14,431 nucleotides of DNA from Nitrospinae bacterium RIFCSPLOWO2_12_FULL_45_22 (GTDB taxonomy: Bacteria > 2-12-FULL-45-22), in contig MHDQ01000274.1 of assembly GCA_001803565.1 (NCBI GenBank), forward strand, positions 1-14,431. The letters are read 5' to 3'. Positions within the stretch are counted from its first letter, which is position 1. Each line of letters opens with the position of its first letter. Below, piece by piece: positions 1-6,154 of this stretch. Below the pieces are notes generated by a model. It was not told where the DNA came from. It made no database searches and saw nothing but the letters and a program-made list of their open reading frames with translations. Made by a program: the position numbers and the translations under genes.

Positions 1-127
1 TACCTTCCTTCCCCGCGACCCCCTGGCCCTGCCTGTAAGCAATAAAGGCAATACCTTGAGGGGGGCCTTTGGCAGCGTCTTCAAACATATGGTTGGCTCC
101 AAATCCTGCGCCATTAATAACCATTAA
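1..127 (+). pseudogene. Truncated Cas6-like CRISPR RNA endonuclease remnant
   Basis: Plus-strand frame 2 is open from the window edge to TAA at 125-127, followed at once by two more in-frame TAA codons. The reading contains DPLALPVSNKGNTLRGAFG and then a Cys at 107-109. This matches what I recall of the N-terminal region of Cas6/RAMP proteins (PF10040 type), where a stretch like 'PL.LP..KG.tLRGaFG..f+.lvC' is typical. Cas6 proteins are usually 230-350 residues, and nothing of the rest follows, so this would be a 5' fragment whose first residues lie outside the window. The break sits in a direct repeat of CCATTAATAA (111-120, 121-130). A minus-strand frame is also open here, starting at ATG 125, but it lacks a ribosome binding site and I recognise nothing in it. 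The assignment rests on one motif block. Confidence 0.42.
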
Positions 128-239
128 TAATAAGAAGAATTAGCTATTCTAGTAAACGACTTAAATAAGCGGGAAAGGGCTTTTCAAAACTTACTGAACC
201 GGATATTGAAAGGATTATCCACGAATCCAGGGGTCTCAG

Positions 240-305
240 TTGAAGCGTATAGTTCTTAGCACCAATGTTTCCATTTCTGCTTTTTTCTGGAAGGGTTATA
301 GGTAG
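240..305 (+). pseudogene. N-terminal remnant of a second PIN-domain toxin
   Basis: From TTG at 240 the plus strand reads (M)KRIVLSTNVSISAFFWKG and stops at TAG 303-305. This resembles the first strand and helix of COG1569-type PIN toxins, which start like 'MrvVLDTNVLiSAllw.g'. The catalytic Asp of LDTN is Ser here and the frame stops after about 21 residues, so this is a dead fragment. AGGGG at 229-233 could have served as its ribosome binding site. It faces the intact PIN gene and is not a copy of it. The match is short, so the call is tentative. Confidence 0.35.
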
Positions 306-339
306 TTTTGTTCTTTGACAGTTTAAACTGGCGTGAGGC

Positions 340-738
340 TTACAACCAATCTATTTCTACGAGTTCTTCAACTTTTTTGAATTCAGGGTCTCCGGTAGCA
401 ATAGCGGCTTTTTCCTTTAAAGCGGTAGCGACAGCGAAGCAATCGGCATAAGAAATAGGGTATTTGGCCTTGATCCTTGAAGCTTTTATTATTTGCTCAA
501 AGGAGTTAGAGAGGATCTCTATTGGTAGACTTGGAAGGATAACCTCTATAAAATAGTCAGCATAGCCAGAGTCTCGCTCTCTTGCAAGGATATAATAAGT
601 CTCCCCGATATTCAACTCGTTCATTATAAGAGGATTATCCTCAGACGAAGATAATAGATCCTTTACCCTTTGATATTTATCTTCTTTTTTTAGATAGGCG
701 AGAAGGCTGTAAGAATCGAGCAATTTCTTTTTCTTCAC
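340..738 (-). CDS. PIN-domain toxin (VapC-like ribonuclease)
   Basis: A 132-residue PIN-domain protein, the usual length for VapC-type toxins, which are Mg-dependent endoribonucleases. The expected acidic residues are visible: Asp8 in LLDSYSLLAYL, Glu46 in NIGETYY, Asp99 in SYADCFAVATA and Asp117 in TGDPEF. The start is GTG at 738-736, chosen because AAGGAGG lies at 754-748 and the first residues (MKKKKLLDS) reach the first PIN strand at once. It overlaps the upstream AbrB-type gene by 62 nt, so the ribosome binding site lies inside the antitoxin coding sequence and the two are probably translationally coupled. The antitoxin-then-toxin order is typical of type II modules. The RNA target cannot be read from sequence. 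Confidence 0.87.
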   Translation of the reverse strand: MKKKKLLDSYSLLAYLKKEDKYQRVKDLLSSSEDNPLIMNELNIGETYYILARERDSGYADYFIEVILPSLPIEILSNSFEQIIKASRIKAKYPISYADCFAVATALKEKAAIATGDPEFKKVEELVEIDWL

Positions 739-964
739 GCTCCAATTCCTCCTTACGCGCTTTTAAAAGGGCATCTACCAGGGAAGAGCCCTTCTCGAAA
801 ATGCCACAAAAGGCTTCAACGGGATTCTCCGGTAGTGGTATAATCTCAAGATGATCATTGGCCAGTTTTAAAAGCACCCTCTGTTTCTGTTTTATATGGA
901 GAGCTTCTCTTATTTCCTTAGGAATTACCACCTGCCCTTTGGAGGATACTGTAGCTATTGCCAT
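677..964 (-). CDS. AbrB/SpoVT-type antitoxin, partner of the PIN toxin
   Basis: A 95-residue protein. Residues 1-46 form a swapped-hairpin AbrB/MazE-type DNA-binding domain with the signature VSSKGQVVIPKEIREAL (6-22). The tail from NPVEAFCGIF through a charged helix (LLKARKEELEREEKEIARFL, about 66-85) fits the toxin-binding segment of such antitoxins. ATG at 964 has GGGAGGT just upstream. By family knowledge it should neutralise the PIN protein and repress its own promoter; two inverted repeats upstream fit that. The last 20 residues, ending in basic SRLSKKRR, are encoded in the region shared with the toxin gene. Confidence 0.87.
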   Translation of the reverse strand: MAIATVSSKGQVVIPKEIREALHIKQKQRVLLKLANDHLEIIPLPENPVEAFCGIFEKGSSLVDALLKARKEELEREEKEIARFLQPSRLSKKRR

Positions 965-987
965 AGGTTTTACCTCCCTTTTATTGT

Positions 988-1028
988 CTTACTTTGATAA
1001 GTTAAATTAACATATTAGATAAAGTAAG
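988..1028. promoter_or_regulatory. Inverted repeat upstream of the antitoxin gene (possible operator)
   Basis: CTTACTTT (988-995) and AAAGTAAG (1021-1028) are perfect 8-bp arms flanking a 25-nt AT-rich centre that itself contains the near-palindrome TTAAATTAA. It lies 24 nt upstream of the antitoxin start. AbrB-type antitoxins commonly bind inverted repeats next to their own gene, so this is a reasonable autoregulation site. Binding is inferred only. Confidence 0.4.
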
Positions 1029-1061
1029 TAAAATAAAAATGCTGATGAAGGGTTGAGACAT

Positions 1062-1087
1062 AAGGAAATTTTTTACCCAATTTCCTT
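1062..1087. promoter_or_regulatory. Second inverted repeat in the toxin-antitoxin promoter region
   Basis: AAGGAAATT (1062-1070) and AATTTCCTT (1079-1087) are perfect 9-bp arms around an 8-nt spacer. There is no T-run after the stem in either direction, so an operator fits better than a terminator. It lies immediately downstream of the -10 proposed at 1099-1094, where a repressor would block initiation. Confidence 0.4.
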
Positions 1088-1093
1088 CCGGAA

Positions 1094-1122
1094 ATAAAAT
1101 TTTACGGTAATGGTATTGACAA
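1094..1122 (-). promoter_or_regulatory. Possible sigma70-type promoter of the antitoxin-toxin pair
   Basis: On the minus strand, TTGTCA (1122-1117) is followed after 17 nt by TTTTAT (1099-1094). The -35 matches consensus at 5 of 6 positions and the -10 at 4 of 6. AT-rich surroundings make chance matches easy. Confidence 0.28.
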
Positions 1123-1194
1123 AAATCCCTTTAATGTGTCCGCTATCCTATAAATACCTTCCCCTAACTTGACATTGTCACATTTGCCATGTCA

Positions 1195-2292
1195 TTACAT
1201 ATGGTGCCATAAAGAAAAAATTTCTTTTAAGATAGCTTCCTTTTTAGCGAGCATCTCTTTTTTCGAACGGCAGCGGATGATTCCACTCCCTGCCCCGGGA
1301 TGCCCATCGCCCATATTTAACCGCCGCATGATCTCACCCACATCTTTGCTATGTTCTAAACCTTGTCCTGAGTGAAACGAAGGGTCTTTAAGGGTGAATC
1401 CTAAAGACATGGAGAAATTCAGGTCATTAGTCTTTATCCCCTGGTAGAAGAGGTTTTGGACTTCTACCACGGCCTGGGCCTGGGGATAAAGAAGGAAGGC
1501 CAGATTTTTAACTATTGTGGGTTTCCGGGTATGGGGAGTAAGGTCTATGATGATTATTACTTTATCTTTATCTTCTGGCAAGAAATAAACCCCTTCCTGG
1601 ATGAGCCGTAGCATCCCTTCTTCCTTCTCTTTATATTTCTGGAAGCGTTGCCGCACCGCTGGGGCCTGCGCTATTTCCCCCAAAGGCGTCTTCTTTATCT
1701 GATCAACTAAAGTCCTCAGGTATTGGTTCTTTTGCTGGATATCCCCCTCCGGGTATTTTATCGAATAGTCAATGATCTTCCCCGGTGTCTCTTGCCGCCA
1801 GGTGTCAATATCAGAATAATTAAAAGAATCAATAATATCCACGGCCTGGACAGTCTCTTCTAAGAAGAACGGTAAGGGGTGAAGGGTAAGAGGCGGTAAG
1901 GAGTAAGGAGTAAGGAGTGAGGAGTTCTTATTGTTCACGGCTGACGGCTCGCTGCTCCCTTCCTGCCTGGCTGGCAGACAGGTAAAATAGTTATAGGCCA
2001 CCCGGGCACAGGAAGGCTCTAGTTGAAACTGCCCGGCAATACCAGCAATATCTACTCCCCTTAACTCTAAGGCCATCAGATTACCCTGGTGGTGGTCAAA
2101 CCACATACCACATTCCGCCGGGTAAGGAAGGTCACAAACAATATCCTTCTCTGTTATAGAAATTTTTCGTTGCTCGATAGAATTGGGGCCAGTAAAGATA
2201 ACCCGATTTATGCCTAAGGCCAGGGAAACAATGGCCGCTGAAGCTACACCGTCAAAGTCATTATGGGTGATAATACTCTGATAATAGCCCAT
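1195..2292 (-). CDS. DHH-family phosphoesterase with an internal insertion
   Basis: A 365-residue predicted phosphohydrolase of the DHH superfamily (RecJ/NrnA-like), metal-dependent enzymes that cleave phosphoester bonds in nucleotides or short oligonucleotides. Visible motifs: THNDFDG (9-15) with Asp12 and Asp14, Asp54 in VCDLPY, FDHH at 65-68, AVDIIDS (150-156), and a C-terminal glycine-rich GDGHPGAG (328-335) like the substrate-binding end of the family. Residues about 104-142 do not look like the family: they are Pro/Ser/Leu-rich and encoded by low-complexity purine-run DNA, and appear to be an in-frame insertion between YNYF and FLEETVQAVD. The ATG at 2292 has only a weak ribosome binding site. 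It lies 67 nt downstream of the fabG-like gene. The substrate cannot be assigned. Confidence 0.85.
   Translation of the reverse strand: MGYYQSIITHNDFDGVASAAIVSLALGINRVIFTGPNSIEQRKISITEKDIVCDLPYPAECGMWFDHHQGNLMALELRGVDIAGIAGQFQLEPSCARVAYNYFTCLPARQEGSSEPSAVNNKNSSLLTPYSLPPLTLHPLPFFLEETVQAVDIIDSFNYSDIDTWRQETPGKIIDYSIKYPEGDIQQKNQYLRTLVDQIKKTPLGEIAQAPAVRQRFQKYKEKEEGMLRLIQEGVYFLPEDKDKVIIIIDLTPHTRKPTIVKNLAFLLYPQAQAVVEVQNLFYQGIKTNDLNFSMSLGFTLKDPSFHSGQGLEHSKDVGEIMRRLNMGDGHPGAGSGIIRCRSKKEMLAKKEAILKEIFSLWHHM
1867..1983. repeat. Low-complexity, repeat-like DNA inserted in the DHH gene
   Basis: The plus strand shows GGTAAGGAGTAAGGAGTAAG-type repeated units (roughly 1871-1925), then TTCACGGCTGACGGCTCGCTG, then an imperfect palindrome CCTGCCTG...CAGACAGG (about 1962-1982). 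This composition is like noncoding spacer repeats, yet it is read through in frame as about 39 residues between conserved DHH blocks. Boundaries are approximate. Confidence 0.5.
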
Positions 2293-2302
2293 CGTAAAAC
2301 CC

Positions 2303-2352
2303 AGAGCACAGAACTAAGAGCAAAGACCAGCCTCTGTTCTGCGCTCTTTTTT
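2303..2352. terminator. Hairpin between the fabG-like and DHH genes
   Basis: Arms AGAGCACAGAAC (2303-2314) and GTTCTGCGCTCT (2336-2347) pair at 11 of 12 positions around a 21-nt loop. On the plus strand the stem runs into T6, the classic intrinsic terminator form. On the minus strand, where the genes lie, only GGGTTTT follows, so termination there would be weaker. With no plus-strand gene next to it, this may be a mobile palindromic repeat. Confidence 0.4.
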
Positions 2353-2359
2353 CTTTGTT

Positions 2360-3094
2360 CTAAAGAAGCCCGCCATCTACCCCCAGATGTTGCCCGGTGA
2401 TATAGCTAGCCTCATCAGAGGCCAGGAAGATAAAGGCCGGGGCAATCTCTTCTTCGCGGGACATCCTACCTAGTGCCCTTCTCTTGAGTAGTTGCTGGAA
2501 TACATCCTCGGGGACATTTTCATACATACGGGTCCGGTGGGAAGCAGAGACAGCATTTACGGTAATATTATATCTACCAAATTCCTTGGCCAGGGTCCTG
2601 GTAAGGGCAATTACCCCGGCCTTAGCGGCTGAATAGTTAGCTTGCCCTACATTCCCTATGACTCCGGCAACGGACGCTACGTTAATAATACGCCCGTAGT
2701 TCTGTTCTTTCATAACCGGGAAGGCCGCCTTTATACAACAGAACACCCCTTTAAGATCAACCGTCATTACCTGGTCCCATTCTTCCTCGGTCATCCTATG
2801 GAACATGGCATCTTTACTAATGCCGGCATTATTAACCAGGATATCTATCCGACCAAAATTATCAATAGCAGTCCTGGTAAGCCCTTCTGCCCCAGTCAGG
2901 GCAGTGATATCATTATAGTTCCCTACCGCTGCTCCGCCCGATTCCTTGATCTCTGCTACTACTCCATCTACCTTTTCTGTCGTGGTCCCATTTACTACTA
3001 CCTTTGCCCCTTCCGAAGCCATTCCAAGAGCTATTAGGCGGCCTATGCCCCTACCTGAACCAGTAATCACTGCGATTTTATCTCTTAGTCTCAT
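2360..3094 (-). CDS. FabG-like short-chain dehydrogenase/reductase
   Basis: A 244-residue classical SDR, most like 3-oxoacyl-ACP reductase (FabG), which reduces the beta-keto group with NADPH during fatty-acid elongation. Seen: TGSGRGIG (11-18) for cofactor binding, NNAG (88-91), catalytic Ser141, Tyr154 and Lys158 (YSAAK), and the C-terminal LGVDGGL. Two departures stand out. The Asn of the usual 'vNLkGvF' is Asp113. The Pro-Gly of the NAVxPGxIxT loop after the sixth strand is gone, replaced by NAVSASHRTRM with one residue fewer, which normally contacts the nicotinamide. ATG at 3094 follows GGGGAG. It stands apart from any fabD/acpP/fabF, so the FabG role is not certain; another keto-reduction is possible. 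Confidence 0.8.
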   Translation of the reverse strand: MRLRDKIAVITGSGRGIGRLIALGMASEGAKVVVNGTTTEKVDGVVAEIKESGGAAVGNYNDITALTGAEGLTRTAIDNFGRIDILVNNAGISKDAMFHRMTEEEWDQVMTVDLKGVFCCIKAAFPVMKEQNYGRIINVASVAGVIGNVGQANYSAAKAGVIALTRTLAKEFGRYNITVNAVSASHRTRMYENVPEDVFQQLLKRRALGRMSREEEIAPAFIFLASDEASYITGQHLGVDGGLL

Positions 3095-3181
3095 AATAAA
3101 CTCCCCTCATTATGCGCAAACATTCAGCCAACTGACCTTTCTTTGCCCCCCAGACAAAAAACAAAGGAAGCGTAAGACGAA

Positions 3182-3242
3182 AAGCTAAAAGTGCAAAGTT
3201 AAGGAATATTTACCGTAGTTTTAAACTTTACGCTTTGAGCTT
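3182..3242. repeat. Imperfect inverted repeat between trxA and the fabG-like gene
   Basis: AAGCTAAAAGTGCAAAGTTA (3182-3201) and AAACTTTACGCTTTGAGCTT (3223-3242) pair at 16 of 20 positions with a 21-nt loop. It begins 16 nt past the trxA stop. On the minus strand only a short T-run follows (AGCTTTTCG), so it may be a weak terminator or a spacer repeat. The rest of the 164-nt gap shows only the fabG ribosome binding site. Confidence 0.4.
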
Positions 3243-3258
3243 CTTAGTTAAAGGAAAC

Positions 3259-3585
3259 TTAGACATGGTTATCCAGGAGCTTTTTAATATCTCCTTTGGG
3301 CCTGGCGCCTACTAACTGGCCTGCTACCTGGCCCTCTTTAAAAAGTATAAGGGTGGGTATACTCCTGACATTGAACTGACCGGGGGTGCGAGGATTTTTA
3401 TCCACATTGAGTTTTCCAACCCTTACCCGGCCATGATACTCATTAGCTAATTCTTCTATAGTAGGGGCGATAGTCTTGCAGGGGCCACACCAGGTAGCCC
3501 AAAAATCTACCAGGGTTGGAGTAACTATATTAAGTACTTGAGCATCAAAATTGTCATCTGAAAATTCTAAAATTTTATCTGTCAT
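3259..3585 (-). CDS. trxA: Thioredoxin
   Basis: A 108-residue cytosolic thioredoxin of normal family length. It has the active site WCGPC (32-36), the buried Asp27 of LVDFWA, Pro41 after the active-site helix, and the cis-proline in SIPTL (Pro77). It reduces protein disulfides, recharged by thioredoxin reductase, which is not in this window. The ATG at 3585 has a strong AAGGAGG ribosome binding site. It is flanked on both sides by hairpin-bearing spacers and may be its own transcription unit, although no clear promoter is visible in the 117 nt upstream. Confidence 0.95.
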   Translation of the reverse strand: MTDKILEFSDDNFDAQVLNIVTPTLVDFWATWCGPCKTIAPTIEELANEYHGRVRVGKLNVDKNPRTPGQFNVRSIPTLILFKEGQVAGQLVGARPKGDIKKLLDNHV

Positions 3586-3667
3586 AATCTTCCCCTCCTT
3601 CTAACTGAAAAGGTATTGTCAAAACTTCACCACAGAGCATACAGGGTATCCCTCCATAAAGGGGTAG

Positions 3668-3690
3668 GTCAGGCATCTCGCCTGACTAAT
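3668..3690 (+). terminator. Short hairpin with T-run between pgpA and trxA
   Basis: GTCAGGC (3668-3674), loop ATCTC, GCCTGAC (3680-3686), then TAATTTT on the plus strand. Stem pairing is perfect. In the direction of the genes (minus) there is no T-run after it, so it is either a plus-strand terminator with no matching gene or a member of a small palindromic repeat family. Confidence 0.35.
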
Positions 3691-3702
3691 TTTCATGCCT
3701 CG

Positions 3703-4200
3703 CTAAAAGATAAGTATATAAACCTGTAGCAAAAGATTAGTTATTATCCCCGCTGCCAAATCATCCAGCATTACTCCCCAACCCCGGCCTAAAGATTCTA
3801 GCAAAGACCAGGGTTTCCAGATATCAAAGAGCCGGAAAAAAATAAAAGCCGCTAGCAGATACGGTAACTCATGAGGAAGTAGAAGGATAGACACGAAAAA
3901 ACCTACCAGCTCATCAATAACAATACTGGAGTGATCCTTCTTGCCCAGGATTACCTCGGCTTCTCCCGAGACCCATACGCCTAAAAAAAATAAGGATACG
4001 ATTATTATAACATGGGCAGAGGGATTCATTTGCTGACGAAATAATAAGGTGATAACTAATCCCAATAGACTACCCCAGGTGCCTGGAAACAAAGGCAACT
4101 GTCCCATGCCTCCACAACTGGCCACAAAGAGGATCAAGGAGTTTTGCCAACCCTTGACCGGCTTAATAGCTTCAGTTGCTAGATCATCCCTATTAGTCAT
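3703..4200 (-). CDS. pgpA: Phosphatidylglycerophosphatase A
   Basis: A 165-residue membrane enzyme that removes the phosphate from phosphatidylglycerophosphate to give phosphatidylglycerol. Family blocks in order: GQLPLFPGTWGS (33-44), DHSSIVIDELVG (89-100), FRLFDIWKPW (122-131) and GVMLDDLAAG (142-151), with hydrophobic membrane segments near 45-54, 64-77, 98-121 and 150-165. I chose the ATG at 4200: AGGGGG lies directly before it at 4210-4205 and overlaps the dxr stop, leaving an 8-nt gap. A longer frame from 4251 would add 17 residues inside dxr and has no conserved content. The product uses the branch that CdsA, two genes upstream, feeds with CDP-diacylglycerol; pgsA is not in view. Confidence 0.9.
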   Translation of the reverse strand: MTNRDDLATEAIKPVKGWQNSLILFVASCGGMGQLPLFPGTWGSLLGLVITLLFRQQMNPSAHVIIIVSLFFLGVWVSGEAEVILGKKDHSSIVIDELVGFFVSILLLPHELPYLLAAFIFFRLFDIWKPWSLLESLGRGWGVMLDDLAAGIITNLLLQVYILIF

Positions 4201-4208
4201 CAAACCCC

Positions 4209-5360
4209 CTATCTTGTAGGGAGCAAGGAGGTAGCCATCTCCCTGCCCCATTGGTCTGCCGCTAAGACATCTTCCAGCGATAGGATAGGAGAGGGTGAGT
4301 GGTGGTCTATGGCCTTTTCAATGATCCGGGGAATATCCAAAAACTTGATCGTATTCGTCAGAAAGGCCTGAACCGCCACTTCATTAGCGGCATTCAGAAC
4401 CGCTGGCATAGTATTGCCTATTTCCAGCGCACAGTAAGCATATCTTAGGCAAGCGAAGAGATTCAAATCAGGCTTTTCAAAGGTCAAAGTACCTACCTGG
4501 GTAAGGTCTAAAGGAGGCAACTGATTTGGCAGCCGCTCAGGATAGCTCAAGGCATAAGCAATGGGGATACGCATATCCGGTATGCCCAGTTGGGCAATAA
4601 CTGCCCCATCAATAAATTCTACCATAGAGTGGACTATGCTTTGATGATGGATAGTTACCTCTATCTTCTCCTGAGGCATATCAAACAACCACCGTGCTTC
4701 GATGACTTCGAACCCTTTATTCATTAGAGTGGCTGAATCTATGGTTATCTTTTTTCCCATTGCCCAGTTAGGGTGTTTTAATGCCTCGGCCAGAGAGACT
4801 CTCTCCATCTCTGCCGCAGTATAATGCCGCAAAGGCCCCCCTGAGGCCGTTAAGATGATTCTTTTTATATCTTTTTTATCTACCCCGGTCAATGATTGGA
4901 ATAGGGCACTGTGTTCGCTGTCAATGGGAATAATATTCTCTAGCATATCAGCTTCTTTAGCTATCAATTCCCCCGCCATAACCAGGGTCTCTTTATTTGC
5001 CAGGGCAACCCTTTTCCTGGCTTTAATAGCGGCATAAGTAGGGATCAAGCCAGCGGCTCCTACAATAGCAGAAACTATCAAATCTGCCTCAGGATGAGTA
5101 GCAAGCTGTACCGTCCCCTGGAGGCCCTTCCAAACCTCAATATCTAGATCTATTAGTTTTTTCTGGAGCTTATCGGCCGCTTCATCATCATAAAGAGAAA
5201 CGATCCTGGGGTTAAACTTGCGGGCCTGTGATTCCAAAAGGGAGCTATTTTTGTGGGTGGCTAAGCCCAGGATTTCATACTTATCCTGATGCTCTTGAAT
5301 AACCCTTAAGGTGTTTACCCCAATAGAGCCGGTGGAGCCTAAAATAATTACCTTCTTCAT
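4209..5360 (-). CDS. dxr: 1-deoxy-D-xylulose 5-phosphate reductoisomerase
   Basis: A 383-residue enzyme of the MEP isoprenoid pathway, converting DXP to MEP with NADPH. Seen: N-terminal nucleotide loop LGSTGSIG (7-14), ANKETLV (121-127), metal ligands in PIDSEH (Asp147, Glu149), the catalytic-loop region HPNWAMGKKITIDSATLMNKG (from about 196), and Glu221 in the FEVIEA block. I chose the ATG at 5360 because it forms an ATGA overlap with the cdsA stop and starts directly at MKKVIILGSTGSIG; the frame could extend to 5378 but that would only add MLFYPD. It supplies isoprenoid precursors used by UppS in the same cluster. Confidence 0.95.
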   Translation of the reverse strand: MKKVIILGSTGSIGVNTLRVIQEHQDKYEILGLATHKNSSLLESQARKFNPRIVSLYDDEAADKLQKKLIDLDIEVWKGLQGTVQLATHPEADLIVSAIVGAAGLIPTYAAIKARKRVALANKETLVMAGELIAKEADMLENIIPIDSEHSALFQSLTGVDKKDIKRIILTASGGPLRHYTAAEMERVSLAEALKHPNWAMGKKITIDSATLMNKGFEVIEARWLFDMPQEKIEVTIHHQSIVHSMVEFIDGAVIAQLGIPDMRIPIAYALSYPERLPNQLPPLDLTQVGTLTFEKPDLNLFACLRYAYCALEIGNTMPAVLNAANEVAVQAFLTNTIKFLDIPRIIEKAIDHHSPSPILSLEDVLAADQWGREMATSLLPTR

Positions 5361-6154
5361 ATCCGGATAAAATAGCAATAATAATACAGGGCTGGGACAG
5401 AAAATATCAGGCTATCCAGCCTATCCAGCACCCCACCATGGCCAGGGAGGAGAGAGCCAGAATCCTTTACGCCACAACCCCGCTTGAGCAAAGACTCGCT
5501 TAAGTCACCTAATTGTCCCAGGCCATTTAACAATATACCTACTAACAGGGTGTTCATCAAGCCCCAGGAACTTAAAAACCATTCCCGGGCTAAAAAGGCC
5601 CCTAAAATCCCACCTATAAGATTGGCTACGGCACCTTCGATGGTCTTATTCGGGCTGGTTTGCGGGGCTAATTTGTGCCTTCCCCATTTACTGCCCACAT
5701 AATAAGCGGCAGTATCCCCTACCCAGATTACCAGCAAGATAAAAAAGATATATTCTTTCCCCTGTGGTAGGTTATATAAAAGTATAAAATGGCTAAGCAG
5801 CCAACTGGTATAAAAGACCCCGAGGAAGGTATTACCCAGGGCAGAAATTCTCTCTAAAACCCCATCACCCCTCCAGAACAATTGACTACTCAGTAAAATA
5901 ATAACAAAGAGGTAAAGGACAAGGTTCACCAGTACTGGCTCATCCCAGTAAAAGAAAAGGGGCAATAACCCCCCGGCTAGAAAGCCACCGTGTTGATAAT
6001 ACCCCAGGTTCTTATTTCTTAAAAGGCTGAAGAACTCTGCCAGACCCAGTAATATAATTAGTGTGATAAATAGATAAAATAAGAAGGGAGGGGCTTTGAG
6101 TACTAATAATATGGTTAGAGGTATAAGGAGGGCAGCAGTAAAAACCCTTTTCAC
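5357..6154 (-). CDS. cdsA: Phosphatidate cytidylyltransferase (CDP-diacylglycerol synthase)
   Basis: A 265-residue multipass membrane protein that makes CDP-diacylglycerol from phosphatidic acid and CTP, the branch point of phospholipid synthesis. Hydrophobic segments cover most of residues 5-205, and the CDS signature GQLGDLSESLLKRGCGVKD followed by PGHGGVLDRLDS lies at about 213-247. The start is GTG at 6154, overlapping the uppS TGA as GTGA; its own end overlaps the dxr start as ATGA. Both 4-nt overlaps indicate tight translational coupling in the uppS-cdsA-dxr group. Confidence 0.95.
   Translation of the reverse strand: MKRVFTAALLIPLTILLVLKAPPFLFYLFITLIILLGLAEFFSLLRNKNLGYYQHGGFLAGGLLPLFFYWDEPVLVNLVLYLFVIILLSSQLFWRGDGVLERISALGNTFLGVFYTSWLLSHFILLYNLPQGKEYIFFILLVIWVGDTAAYYVGSKWGRHKLAPQTSPNKTIEGAVANLIGGILGAFLAREWFLSSWGLMNTLLVGILLNGLGQLGDLSESLLKRGCGVKDSGSLLPGHGGVLDRLDSLIFSVPALYYYCYFIRI

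Noticed and set aside
3-125. Minus-strand open frame from ATG 125 off the left edge
   Set aside because: No ribosome binding site and no recognisable motif; the plus-strand reading carries a familiar motif instead.
134-259. Plus-strand frame between the Cas6-like and PIN remnants (about 41 codons, segment RAFQNLLNRILKG), overlapping the PIN remnant start as an antitoxin might
   Set aside because: It has no start codon or ribosome binding site, follows three in-frame stops, and I recognise no antitoxin motif; it could be a second decayed piece or chance.
1118-1146. Plus-strand TTGACA as a promoter
   Set aside because: No acceptable -10 at 16-18 nt and no plus-strand gene downstream.
1169-1375. 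Plus-strand 68-codon frame
   Set aside because: It is the complement of the DHH gene's conserved C-terminal end; a shadow.
1867-1983. Repeated GGAGTAA units as a CRISPR array or VNTR
   Set aside because: Units are short and imperfect with no spacers, and they lie within a coding frame.
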